The notes below the pieces were generated by a model. It saw nothing but the letters and a program-made list of their open reading frames with translations, did no database searches and had not been told where the DNA came from. Below, piece after piece: positions 55,587 to 64,000 of a DNA stretch of 64,000 bases (position 1 is its first letter; every line of letters begins with the position of its first letter). Source of the stretch: Planctomycetota bacterium (GTDB taxonomy: Bacteria > Planctomycetota > Phycisphaerae > UBA1845 > UTPLA1); contig JACRIM010000060.1 of assembly GCA_016235815.1 (NCBI GenBank), forward strand, positions 1-64,000. The letters run 5' to 3'. Position numbers and translations under genes: made by a program.

Positions 55587-56309
55587 ATGATGAAGCTCGA
55601 ACCGGCAAAAGCGGCAGTCCCTGTGCCGCACCAACGCCCCGGCACCAACGTTGTGAAGAACAACGCGCGCAGTCAATTTGATTCCTGGGCGCACGGTTAC
55701 GACCATTCCATCGTCCAGCGCCTCCTCTTCCAGCCTGCTTATCGGATGTTCATGGAGGAACTATTCGCCTGGCGTCGTGACGACCCACGCCCCTTTGACC
55801 TCCTCGACATCGGCTGCGGCACCGGTACATGGATCGCGATGGTGGCCGCTACCGCCCTTCCCTCGCGCCGGCTCGTCGGGCTGGATTACTCATGGAACAT
55901 GTGCGCCAAAGCGCACGGAAAATCGCAGGCCATTCCTGAAGAGAGCCGCCCGCAATTCGTGCGCGGCGACTCTGAGCATCTGCCCTATGCTGACGGCTCG
56001 TTTGACGTCGTGACCTGCAGCCATTCATTTCACCATTATCCGCATCAGGACGCCGTGATCCGGGAGATGCACCGCATTCTCCGACCGGGCGGACGACTGA
56101 TGCTTATCGATGGTTTTCGTGACAATGTCATCGGTTGGGTCTTGTTCGACGTGTTCATCACCCGCGCTGAGAGCAGCCCCGAGGCCCGCGTGTTTCACGC
56201 GCCGTGGAATCTGATGCGGCGGTATTTTGCAGATGCAGGATTTCGCGATATCCATCAGCGCAAAACGGGAATCTGGGCGCCCATGTTCCTGACCGTGGGC
56301 GTAGCCTGA
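55587..56309 (+). CDS. Class I SAM-dependent methyltransferase (UbiE/methyltransferase-11 type)
   Basis: 240 aa. 'FDSWAHGYDHSI' opening; motif I 'LLDIGCGTGTWIAMVA'; motif II region 'RLVGLDYSWNMCAKA'; 'FVRGDSEHLPYADGSFDVV'; 'EMHRILRPGGRLMLIDGF'. These are standard for methyltransferase-11 enzymes acting on small molecules or lipids such as quinone precursors. Substrate not determinable. The start is the first of two adjacent ATGs. It ends 41 nt before the histidine kinase gene on the same strand, so it may be the first gene of that operon. Confidence 0.88.
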   Translation: MMKLEPAKAAVPVPHQRPGTNVVKNNARSQFDSWAHGYDHSIVQRLLFQPAYRMFMEELFAWRRDDPRPFDLLDIGCGTGTWIAMVAATALPSRRLVGLDYSWNMCAKAHGKSQAIPEESRPQFVRGDSEHLPYADGSFDVVTCSHSFHHYPHQDAVIREMHRILRPGGRLMLIDGFRDNVIGWVLFDVFITRAESSPEARVFHAPWNLMRRYFADAGFRDIHQRKTGIWAPMFLTVGVA

Positions 56310-56350
56310 CAAGGCGCCGATGTGTTGTTGTCGGGCCGTTGAGAGAACTA

Positions 56351-59300
56351 ATGCGAGCGCGCCTGTTAATTGGGATGATCGTGTCGGCCGTCGCCGCCGG
56401 CCCCTTCTCGCCGCCGATCACCTGCTTCGGCCAGAGCACACAGCCCCACGGAACGCAGTGGATCCTGATCTTGCATTCCTATGAGGCCGGTCGACGATTT
56501 TCCGAGCTGCAGGAGCGCGGCGTTCGCGACGCGTTATTCGAAAGGTCGGACCGCTCCATCCGATTTGAAACCGAGTACCTTGACGTCGAGAAAAACAACT
56601 CAGCGGAGTACCTTCACACCTTTGCAGAACTCTTGCGAGGAAAATACTCACGAAACCCGCCAAGTGTCATCGTGGCAATCGACACGCCTGCGGTGACGTT
56701 CGTTATCGAACAATGTGATTCCGTGTTCCCGGGCATTCCTGTTGTCTACTCCGGATTGATGCCCGGCTTCGACCGGACTCGATTGGCCGGTCGTAACATT
56801 ACCGGAGTCCCGGAGAGGATCACAATTCGCCCCACCGTGGAACTTGCGCTTCATCAGTACTCCCAGGTCCGACATGTCCTGATTATCTCGCCCAGCGGAC
56901 CAATGGGTAACGAGCTGACGGAAATCGGAACCCGAGAATGTGTTGATCTCGCCAAGACCATCACGATCCAATGGATGCATCCCGAAACCGCGTCCGAGTT
57001 GCGATCGTGCTTTGCCGACGCTCCGCCCGATGCGGCCATTGTCTTCCTCGGCTTTTTTGATTGGAGCGGCGTACTCTGGGGCAACAATCAAATACTGGGC
57101 GAAATCGTCGCCATGGCCAAGTGCCCGGTGTACACGGTGTATGACGCATTCATTGGCCAGGGCGTCATCGGGGGATATGTCACCAGCGGTCGACGCGAAG
57201 GCCGCGCCGCGGGCGCGTTGGTTGCTCGCGTTCTTAAGGGGGAATCCGCAAGAGACATTCCGGCGGCCGAGGGCGAGTCTTTGGCATACGTATTTGATCA
57301 CCGCGAACTAAAGAGGCGCGGCATTTCCATCGAGAGTCTCCCGCCAAACAGCGATCTGCTTTTTGTCACGGCGCCGTATTGGCAGGAGCACGCGGGGAGA
57401 ATCACCGGGGCCTTGGTTATTTCCCTTGCCGAGGCTGGAATCATCGCAGTTCTGATCATTCAACGCCGGCGGCGAGTGGCCGCGGAAAAAATTGCGGCCA
57501 TACACGAAAAGCGGTATCGATTGCTTTTTGAAGAAAATGTGGCCGGCGCTTTCCTTTCCAGCGCGGATGGAACCGTCCGCGAGAGCAATCGCGCGTTCGC
57601 CCAGATTTTTGGATTCAAGACTGTCGAGGAGGCAAACAACGCGCCGGTCAGCGCGTTCTATGCCGACCTTCGCGATCGCGATGCATACCTGGACAGGCTT
57701 CGTAATGAAGGCATGCTCCGCGATTATGAACATCACTTTCGGCGGCCCGACGGCACGGATGGATATGCCCTTGAAAATGTGCGAATGCTACCACACGAAT
57801 GGGGCGTCAAGGATGTTTTTTTTGGAACGATTGTTGACATCACCGAACAAAAGAAGGCGACCGACGCGCTTCGTGAGAGTGAGGCGCGGCTGCGCGCCAT
57901 TTTTGATAATGCCGGTGTTGGAATCGCGGAGATTGACGTCACGAGCCGCATCGTCGGCGCGAACCATGCCTTTGCCAAAATGCTGGGATACGAACCGAGC
58001 GAGCTCATCGGGAAACGAGTGCCAGACATCAGCCACCCAAGCGAAATGGTCAAAAATGCCGAGCTGGTGGCCCGGGCGATTCATGGCGAAATCGACCGAT
58101 ACAGCCTGCGAAAGCGATACTTCACAAAAGACGGGCGTGAAGTGTGGGGCGATTTGACGGCGGTGTTGCGCCGCGATGACGCCGGAAAGCCACTCTCCAT
58201 CGTCAGCGTGATCAGGGATGTGACGGAACGTGTTCGTGATGAAGCGTTCACGGCCGGTGTGCAACGCATCCTGGAACATATTGCAACCGGGCATGAACTG
58301 GGCGTCGTGATGGACGAAGCCGTTGCCGTACTTGAACAACGACTCAGCGACTCCATTTGTTCGGTTCTCCTTTGCGACGAAGCGGCGGGAACCGTGTCGG
58401 TTGGGGCCATGCGTTGCCCTGCGCCGGACTTCGAGGCGGCCATCAATAAATTGAGCGTGGTAAAGGGCGCCCCTGTTGCTGTCGTCGCAGAGCCAAACGC
58501 CGGCGTTGCGATCAATGAAGACGAAGGACGTGACCCGATCGCGGCAACATTGCGGCCCTTGGCGCACGAGCACGGCTTCCGGACGTGTTGGTCGCGACCG
58601 ATTTTCGGATCCGGCAGCCACATGCTCGGCACGATCGCAAGTTGTTACCGGGACCCGAAGCGCCCGTCCTCGGATGAACTGGCCTCCATCGAGAAAATTG
58701 CCCGTGTGGTTGGCATTGCGATTGAGCGAGACAGAGCCCGCGAAGCCTTACGGTCAAGCGAGGCTCGATTTCGCATGATCCTGGACAACGAACCGGAATG
58801 CGTGAAGGTGGTTTCGCGCGACGGTCGTTTGATGGAGATGAATCCGGCCGGGCTTCACATGATCGAGGCCGATTCACTGGATCAGGTGCAAGGCCGCCTG
58901 GTCAGAGATTTGGTTCATGCGGATGATTTTCGCATCTATGCGGAACTGCACGATCGAGTATGCCGAGGCGCGACCGGCGCGGCGGAATTCCGAATACGCG
59001 GCCTGAAGGGCACCGAGCGATTTATGGAAACCAGCGCAGTGCCATGGCGCAACGATCGCGGCGCCATCATCGGCGTCTTAAGTGTCACACGCGACATCAC
59101 GCTACGAAAGCAGGCCGAGGACAACCTGAGGGCATCGCGGGACGAAATGGAGGCACGGGTGGTGGAGCGCACCGCCGAACTTGCGTCGGCGAATCAATCC
59201 CTGCGGGATGAAAACGCTGAACGTCGTCGGGCCGAGGAAAAACTAAGGGAAAGCGAAGAACGATTTCGCCTGTTGTTCAACTCCACGTTCGAAGGAATCT

Positions 59301-60340
59301 TGCTCCACCACGATGGGATCATTCTGGAAGCCAATGAGTCTGTCATCAGGATGTTCCGCTATGACCGGAGCGAATTACTGCACATGACGCGAGATCGCCT
59401 GATCGCGGGCAGTCGTCACCCGAATTCAATCGGTACACTCCGGGGACTTGGAGCCGACGATTCCGTGACGTCGATCACGACCACGGGCATCCGTAAGGAC
59501 GGCTCGCGTTTCCCAATCGAGATGCAGACAAAGGAAATCCCGTTTGAATCAAGTGTCGTCTGTGTGACGGCGATCCGAGACCTGACCGAACAGCAAAAAG
59601 CAAGAGAATTGATCGAAGTCCATCGCGAAGAACTGGCTCATGTTCAACGGCTCTCCACGATGGGCGAAATGGCCACCGGCCTGGCTCACGAACTCAATCA
59701 GCCCCTTGCCGCGATCAAGAACTATACACAGGGCAGCGTCCGCCGCTTGATGGCGGCGCAACCGGAAATTGCCCCCGTCGTTCAAGCCATGGAGGCCGTC
59801 GCCGACCAGGCGCAGCGAGCCAGTGAAATCGTTCGCCGAATCCGGGAGATGGTGCGGAAACGCGAACCGCAGGCATCCATTTACGATCTTGTCCAGCTTT
59901 GCCGAAACGCAGTCGTCATGCTCGAAAGCGAACTCAACCGAAGCGGCGTTACCATTTTGTACGACCTGCCCCGTGAGCCGGTTTGCGTAAAGGTGGACCG
60001 TGTGCAAATGGAACAAGTACTCGTCAACATACTGAAGAATGCGAGTGAGGCGATGGGCGATCAACCCGGGGATCAACGGTGGATTCGCCTGTCCATTGAC
60101 CCCACGAAAAGCGACGTTATAACGCTCGTGATTGATGACAACGGCCCCGGTATTCCAGAGCCATTGCGAAGCCGGGTTTTCGATGCGTTCTTTTCGACCA
60201 AGGATCAGGGGATGGGGATGGGGTTATCGATTAGTCGTTCCATTGTCGAAGCGCACGGCGGCCGGCTTGTTGCACAAGCCACGGAAAACGGTGGGGCCTC
60301 GTTTACCATCGTTCTTCCGAGGGATCAGGAGATCGCGTGA
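56351..60340 (+). CDS. Membrane PAS/GAF histidine kinase with periplasmic ABC-substrate-binding-like sensor
   Basis: 1329 aa. Signal or anchor at 1-25. A periplasmic ABC_sub_bind-type domain at about 38-330 ('LILHSYEAGRRFSELQERG', 'IPVVYSGLMPGFD' and 'GGYVTSGRREGRAAGALVA'). Transmembrane helix at about 352-372. PAS at about 385-510 and 513-630, GAF at about 640-790, PAS at about 805-920, coiled coil to about 970, PAS to about 1090. The HisKA phospho-acceptor is His1113 in 'GLAHELNQPLAAIKNY'. The HATPase has 'NILKNASEAM', 'DDNGPGIP' and 'GMGMGLSISRSIVEAHGG'. The transmitter is of the FixL type. It overlaps its response regulator gene by GTGA. The ligand of the periplasmic domain is unknown; related domains bind small organic solutes. 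Confidence 0.9.
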   Translation: MRARLLIGMIVSAVAAGPFSPPITCFGQSTQPHGTQWILILHSYEAGRRFSELQERGVRDALFERSDRSIRFETEYLDVEKNNSAEYLHTFAELLRGKYSRNPPSVIVAIDTPAVTFVIEQCDSVFPGIPVVYSGLMPGFDRTRLAGRNITGVPERITIRPTVELALHQYSQVRHVLIISPSGPMGNELTEIGTRECVDLAKTITIQWMHPETASELRSCFADAPPDAAIVFLGFFDWSGVLWGNNQILGEIVAMAKCPVYTVYDAFIGQGVIGGYVTSGRREGRAAGALVARVLKGESARDIPAAEGESLAYVFDHRELKRRGISIESLPPNSDLLFVTAPYWQEHAGRITGALVISLAEAGIIAVLIIQRRRRVAAEKIAAIHEKRYRLLFEENVAGAFLSSADGTVRESNRAFAQIFGFKTVEEANNAPVSAFYADLRDRDAYLDRLRNEGMLRDYEHHFRRPDGTDGYALENVRMLPHEWGVKDVFFGTIVDITEQKKATDALRESEARLRAIFDNAGVGIAEIDVTSRIVGANHAFAKMLGYEPSELIGKRVPDISHPSEMVKNAELVARAIHGEIDRYSLRKRYFTKDGREVWGDLTAVLRRDDAGKPLSIVSVIRDVTERVRDEAFTAGVQRILEHIATGHELGVVMDEAVAVLEQRLSDSICSVLLCDEAAGTVSVGAMRCPAPDFEAAINKLSVVKGAPVAVVAEPNAGVAINEDEGRDPIAATLRPLAHEHGFRTCWSRPIFGSGSHMLGTIASCYRDPKRPSSDELASIEKIARVVGIAIERDRAREALRSSEARFRMILDNEPECVKVVSRDGRLMEMNPAGLHMIEADSLDQVQGRLVRDLVHADDFRIYAELHDRVCRGATGAAEFRIRGLKGTERFMETSAVPWRNDRGAIIGVLSVTRDITLRKQAEDNLRASRDEMEARVVERTAELASANQSLRDENAERRRAEEKLRESEERFRLLFNSTFEGILLHHDGIILEANESVIRMFRYDRSELLHMTRDRLIAGSRHPNSIGTLRGLGADDSVTSITTTGIRKDGSRFPIEMQTKEIPFESSVVCVTAIRDLTEQQKARELIEVHREELAHVQRLSTMGEMATGLAHELNQPLAAIKNYTQGSVRRLMAAQPEIAPVVQAMEAVADQAQRASEIVRRIREMVRKREPQASIYDLVQLCRNAVVMLESELNRSGVTILYDLPREPVCVKVDRVQMEQVLVNILKNASEAMGDQPGDQRWIRLSIDPTKSDVITLVIDDNGPGIPEPLRSRVFDAFFSTKDQGMGMGLSISRSIVEAHGGRLVAQATENGGASFTIVLPRDQEIA

Positions 60341-60981
60341 TCGATATGTCACCCATTGTCTATGTCGTGGACGACGATCCCGCCGTACGCAACTCCATGC
60401 GTTGGCTTCTCGAATCAGCCCGTTTTGCAACACAAACGTATGAATCCGCGCGCGCCTTTCTCGCCGACTATCGGCGCGACCGTCCCGGTTGTCTCTTGCT
60501 TGACGTTCGAATGCCCGAAATGAGCGGTCTCGAATTACAGGCCACGCTGGTTGGCCAACCATCACTATTGCCGATCATTATTGTCACCGGCCATGCCGAC
60601 GTTCCCATGGCCGTACGGGCGTTAAAACAAGGTGCCTTCGATTTTCTCGAAAAACCCTGCAACGACGAATCCCTTCTTTCCGTCGTGCAACGGGCCCTTG
60701 ATTTCGATATTCAGCGATTCGATTCGGATCGACGGGTGGAGGACATACTGCACCGGTTGGCCCTGCTCACCCCCCGGGAGTCCGAAGTGTTGCAGTTGGT
60801 CGTCGATGGAAACTCAAACAAAGAAATGGCCGCGCAGCTCGGCCTTTCCTCCAAAACCATCGAAGTCCACCGATCGCACCTCATGACCAAGATGAGAGCC
60901 GGTTCCGTCGCTGAATTGGTCCAAATGCATGTTGCCGCTGCTTCCCACAGGAAACGCCACGAGTTGGAGCGGGTGTCTTAA
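60337..60981 (+). CDS. FixJ/NarL-type response regulator
   Basis: 214 aa. Receiver domain with acidic pair in 'VYVVDDDPAVRNSM', phospho-Asp in 'CLLLDVRMPEMSGLELQ', Thr in 'IIIVTGHADVPMAV' and Lys in 'AFDFLEKPCND'. The LuxR-type helix-turn-helix is 'LTPRESEVLQLVVDGNSNKE' with 'LSSKTIEVHRSHLMTKM'. It binds DNA when phosphorylated by the upstream kinase, as in FixL-FixJ. The GTG start overlaps the kinase stop (GTGA) and has AGGAG at good spacing; an in-frame ATG lies nine bases later. Confidence 0.93.
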   Translation: MIDMSPIVYVVDDDPAVRNSMRWLLESARFATQTYESARAFLADYRRDRPGCLLLDVRMPEMSGLELQATLVGQPSLLPIIIVTGHADVPMAVRALKQGAFDFLEKPCNDESLLSVVQRALDFDIQRFDSDRRVEDILHRLALLTPRESEVLQLVVDGNSNKEMAAQLGLSSKTIEVHRSHLMTKMRAGSVAELVQMHVAAASHRKRHELERVS

Positions 60982-61016
60982 GTGTGATCGATGAGACAAC
61001 TCTGCGAGAACTGGTA

Positions 61017-61901
61017 ATGATGGCTTACGCAAAGCACAACGTCGCGTATTATTTGATCGTACTTTCGGTCATTCCAACCATCGGTTGCCACCGCTATCAC
61101 CTGACAGTGGATGATGTCTTTCGACCCACCGCCGGACCATGTGTCCTCGCCGCGCACATCGAAGCACACGCGCAAAGCGGTCGGCGCACTCCCTATTCCG
61201 GAGCAATGGTTCGTTTTTTCAATCATGACCAACTCGTCGGCCAGGCGCGAACGGATTCGGACGGCGTTGCTGCATTGTCCATCTCACTCCCGGAGGATGT
61301 AACACACTATCGTGCGGAAGCCGATGTCCAGGGCGAACGATGTACGATGGAAGGTCTCCTCTTTTCATTTCCCAGGGATCGCACGGTGATCGTGTGCGAC
61401 ATTGATGGAACGATTTCGATGACGCATTATCGCGAACTTGTTCTCGATTCCCGCGACGACATGTGGTCGAAGCCGTTTCCGGATTCAGCCGAGGTGCTTA
61501 CGGAGTTAAGCGCTCGATTCGGCCTTGTGTACCTTACGGCCCGGCCCGGGTTTTTGTTGGAGAAAACAAAACGTTGGCTACGTGCAAACGGATTCCCCGT
61601 GGCTCCTGTCGTCACAACCCCGGGCCTGGCCCAAAGTCTCGGCGTGGAAAAATTCAAATCCGGTCGCATTATGTATTTCAAGAGACTCATCAGCACGGTC
61701 GGCATCGGCATCGGAAACGCCGACACCGATTCCGAGGCCTATGCCATGAACGACCTGCTTCCGCTTTTGATTGATGACCGCGACACCAAGGCCTTTCGTT
61801 CCCATGCCATTGTGCTCAAGAATTGGCGCTCGGTTCAGGCATTCTTTCACGCAAATGACACGATCCTTTCAAATCCGGATCGACTTAAACGCGCTGGATA
61901 A
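61017..61901 (+). CDS. Lipoprotein with LNS2/App1-type HAD phosphatase domain
   Basis: 294 aa. Lipoprotein signal 'YYLIVLSVIPTIGC'. An N-terminal beta-sandwich-like region (about 30-115) contains 'GAMVRFFNHDQLVGQARTD'. A HAD domain follows: motif I 'VIVCDIDGTISMTH', motif II 'VYLTARPGFLLEKTKRWL', Lys in 'KSGRIMYFKRLIS', and acidic motif 'GIGNADTDSEAYA'. This arrangement resembles LNS2 (lipin/Smp2, Nir2) and bacterial App1-like phosphatidate phosphatases. It would act at the outer leaflet or periplasmic face. A GTG at 60984, two bases after the regulator stop, is an alternative start. Third gene of the kinase-regulator unit. Confidence 0.8.
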   Translation: MMAYAKHNVAYYLIVLSVIPTIGCHRYHLTVDDVFRPTAGPCVLAAHIEAHAQSGRRTPYSGAMVRFFNHDQLVGQARTDSDGVAALSISLPEDVTHYRAEADVQGERCTMEGLLFSFPRDRTVIVCDIDGTISMTHYRELVLDSRDDMWSKPFPDSAEVLTELSARFGLVYLTARPGFLLEKTKRWLRANGFPVAPVVTTPGLAQSLGVEKFKSGRIMYFKRLISTVGIGIGNADTDSEAYAMNDLLPLLIDDRDTKAFRSHAIVLKNWRSVQAFFHANDTILSNPDRLKRAG

Positions 61902-62525
61902 CGAAGAAATGATCCAACGCCCCATTATTCGGTACCAACGGAGCGGCTGAGTGCTAAGCGACCGGGCAAAAGTTCTCTAAAGGCGTACAGTCCGCAGCGT
62001 CTCTTTGTTAATCCCGTGTACGCTAATAACAGGCATAACCAGTTCCACAATTACGCACACCAGGGCACGCCGCGCTTGATTCGACAGTTGAAATCTCCGG
62101 GCGGAAATCCGGGATCGCGGTGGCGTATGTATCGCTGAATGATGGCCGGCACTCTTGGGCGTGTGGGGCGAAACGACATAACTTCAGTCCCGGAAAGCTC
62201 TTACACTCGGAAGTTTTTGGACATTCCCTCTTGCAGTTCCCACTACGCACCCTATACTAACTGGTCTCTCTGCACCGAAGGCGTAAACGGGTTGATCGGG
62301 TGCGGGACTGGTCAACCCAACTAGATGGCTTTCGACGGCGGACAGTCCCCCGGACAAACAAGCAGGCGTCGCGCGGCTCAGTGGGTGCTTTGATCCGTCT
62401 CGTTTTACAAACGAATGCGGTTGTTCTCCCAGAAGATCGGACCTCCATCCGATTCGACGATTCCGCGCGCCCCCTTTGCAGAACCCATTTCGATGTAGTC
62501 ACGACGCAGGCAGGAAAGGATCCCC
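61902..62525. other. Intergenic region holding the rpoB leader
   Basis: It contains the rpoB promoter candidate at 62231-62258 and a ~260-nt leader. On the minus strand, 62023-62250 has a Cys-rich open frame with a GTG but no ribosome site. No ribosomal protein gene (rplJ or rplL) is present, although these usually precede rpoB. Confidence 0.6.
62231..62258 (+). promoter_or_regulatory. Candidate sigma70-type promoter of rpoB
   Basis: TTGCAG, 16 nt, TATACT. The transcription start would fall near 62265, about 260 nt before the rpoB ATG. Assigned by consensus match only. Confidence 0.5.
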
Positions 62526-64000
62526 ATGGTCGTTAAGGAAATTCGTAACTTTGGAAAGCTCGGCGATGCCATGCCGGTGCCGAATCTCATCGAGATTCAG
62601 GTCGGCTCTTACAAGCGATTCCTCCAGGCCGATGCGACGTCGGAAAAGCGCACACCGACGGGCCTCGAAGGTCTCTTCCGCGAAGTCTTTCCGATCACCA
62701 GCTACGACGAGAACATTTGCCTCGAGTATCTCGAGTACTCCCTCGGTAAGCCGCGCTACACGACGGATGAGTGTCGTCAGCTTCGCCTGACCTATGGCAT
62801 GCCCCTTCGTGTCCGCCTGCGCCTCACGCGCCGCGACAAGGACGAGGTCTCCGACGAGTGGGTGTATCTTGGTGAAATCCCCATCATGATTGGCGGTGGC
62901 GAGTTCGTCATCAACGGCGCCGAGCGCGTCATCGTGTCGCAGCTACACCGATCACCGGGTGTGGACTTTATCAAGGAAACGCTTGAGGCCGACCGTCCGC
63001 TCCATGCATGCCGCATCATTCCCGAGCGCGGCAGTTGGATCGAAGTCAACATCACCCGTAAAGACGTCATGGCGGTCCGCATCGACCAGTCGAGCAAGAT
63101 CGCCGCGACCACCTTCCTCCGCGCCATGGACCCCAAGTTCGGCGCTGATGAAGCCATCATCCGCGAGTTCTACCAGACCAAGGTCGTCCGCATTGCCAAC
63201 CTCAAGCCCGACATGTACGTCGTTCACGACGTCTGGCCGGAAGAAGAAGGCAGCGACGGCGAACCGCTCGTCCGCGCCGCCTGCCAGATCGGCGATGCCC
63301 TCGGCCGCATTCAGGCCGGCAGCCTTAAGCAGTTGGAAGTCATCGAGAAGGTCGCCGATCCGCTGATTCTCAACACGCTGGCCGAAGACAACTGTCACAG
63401 CCACGAAGACGCGTTGATGAAGATCTACAAGAGCCTGCGCCCCGGAAACCCGGCGCAGCTCGACAAGGCCGTCAAGCTCTTCTTCGAACGCTTCTACGAC
63501 GACAACCGCTATCGCCTCGGCCGTGTGGGTCGATTCCGAATCAACCGAAAGTTCGGCCTCTCCATTCCGGCGGCGATGAACACGCTGACCGCATCGGACT
63601 TCGTCGCGTGCCTGCGGTATCTGATGGACCTCCGCAGCCAGGATCGCGTCGGCTTCTCGATCCCGTCGCGCATGCCCTTCGAGTTGTGCGCCCTGCAGTG
63701 GACGCGAGAATTGGCAACGCAGGTCAATCGCTATCTCGCCAAGGGTCATATCCTTAAAGACCCCAAACAAAACATCGAACTCGGCTCGCTCGACGGTATC
63801 AGGGACGGCCGAAAAAAAATGCAGCCGACGGATGTCATCAAGGAACTGCAACGCCAGCTTCGCGGCCTCTTCGACATGCCGACCGAATGGGCGCCGACAA
63901 GCTCACTCGATATGGAAGTGCTCCGACCGCTCATGGGCCGCAGCAAGACCGACCGCGACGCTGAAGTGACCAAGATGGCGCGAGATTTCGTGGTTGCCAC
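62526..64000 (+). CDS. rpoB: RNA polymerase beta subunit, N-terminal part (runs off the window)
   Basis: 491 complete codons are visible. AAAGGA lies six bases before the ATG. The opening 'VPNLIEIQVGSYKRFLQ' and the protrusion/lobe segments 'EIPIMIGGGEFVINGAERV' and 'VSQLHRSPGVDFI' are diagnostic of bacterial RpoB. The visible part ends within the lobe region before the rifampicin-binding region. The enzyme is essential for transcription. Upstream is the LNS2 lipoprotein gene rather than rplL, so the common rplKAJL-rpoBC order is broken here, and a strong own promoter is expected. Confidence 0.95.
   Translation, partial: MVVKEIRNFGKLGDAMPVPNLIEIQVGSYKRFLQADATSEKRTPTGLEGLFREVFPITSYDENICLEYLEYSLGKPRYTTDECRQLRLTYGMPLRVRLRLTRRDKDEVSDEWVYLGEIPIMIGGGEFVINGAERVIVSQLHRSPGVDFIKETLEADRPLHACRIIPERGSWIEVNITRKDVMAVRIDQSSKIAATTFLRAMDPKFGADEAIIREFYQTKVVRIANLKPDMYVVHDVWPEEEGSDGEPLVRAACQIGDALGRIQAGSLKQLEVIEKVADPLILNTLAEDNCHSHEDALMKIYKSLRPGNPAQLDKAVKLFFERFYDDNRYRLGRVGRFRINRKFGLSIPAAMNTLTASDFVACLRYLMDLRSQDRVGFSIPSRMPFELCALQWTRELATQVNRYLAKGHILKDPKQNIELGSLDGIRDGRKKMQPTDVIKELQRQLRGLFDMPTEWAPTSSLDMEVLRPLMGRSKTDRDAEVTKMARDFVVA

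Overview
The window is a G+C-rich bacterial chromosome segment, most likely from a planctomycete of the class Phycisphaerae or a relative. That assignment is an inference. It rests on secreted proteins ending in dockerin-like GDxxxDGxxxxxD repeats, a Cys-rich 'GACC' module, a PEP-CTERM protein, an XrtA-type polysaccharide deacetylase, many lipoproteins, and large intergenic dispersed repeats. No rRNA, tRNA, CRISPR array or prophage was seen. The only mobile-element gene is a REP-associated tyrosine transposase (RAYT).

Layout. 1-6485: a secreted lipase-like protein, the RAYT and an FGE-sulfatase-like protein, followed by a 1.7 kb island packed with dispersed repeats and the orphan 3' end of a lost dockerin gene. 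6486-19738: glutamate dehydrogenase, a Gly/Ser-rich secreted protein, MetF, a LolA-like/DUF192 pair, a HAD phosphatase, the polysaccharide deacetylase, an L,D-transpeptidase, an LVIVD-repeat surface protein, a GAF-SpoIIE phosphatase, cardiolipin synthase and a class V aminotransferase. 20001-32652: the PEP-CTERM protein, a BaiN-type flavoprotein, a class I aminotransferase, a large membrane protein, MutS, a lipoprotein hydrolase, a FlgT/CsgG-like protein and MsrB. 32713-44080: a ferredoxin/lipoprotein operon, a seven-repeat FG-GAP protein, a ureohydrolase, a REC-only response regulator, a degenerate metallophosphoesterase, a 2-hydroxyacid dehydrogenase, GDP-fucose synthase and a DUF3052-like protein. 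44393-55206: acetyl-CoA synthetase, a phosphohexomutase-like probable pseudoenzyme, a soluble Ser/Thr kinase, an EamA-sirtuin operon, malate dehydrogenase, a ferredoxin, an isochorismatase-fold hydrolase and a TPR lipoprotein. 55246-64000: a 55-aa small protein, a methyltransferase, a histidine kinase/FixJ/LNS2-lipoprotein operon, and the start of rpoB.

How the genes fit together. Central carbon and nitrogen enzymes (gdhA, mdh, acs, metF, ureohydrolase) sit among envelope functions (cls, L,D-transpeptidase, deacetylase, GDP-fucose synthase, lipoproteins) and signalling (SpoIIE phosphatase, REC protein, Ser/Thr kinase, FixL/FixJ-like pair). Clear co-transcribed units are RAYT-lipase (ATGA overlap), LolA-like-DUF192, ferredoxin-lipoprotein-lipoprotein (ATGA overlap), EamA-sirtuin, and kinase-regulator-LNS2 (GTGA overlap).

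Most notable observations: (i) a family of hairpins with an almost fixed TGAA loop and freely varying, still-paired stems; (ii) short 7-8 nt tandem repeats at several loci, two of them inserted in frame inside mutS and an aminotransferase gene, the mutS copy forming a canonical G-quadruplex motif; (iii) a phosphohexomutase homologue that has lost its phosphoserine and metal-binding residues and gained a four-cysteine N-terminus; (iv) a three-gene signalling operon joining a periplasmic-binding-domain kinase to a phosphatidate-phosphatase-like lipoprotein; (v) small genes easily missed by annotation.
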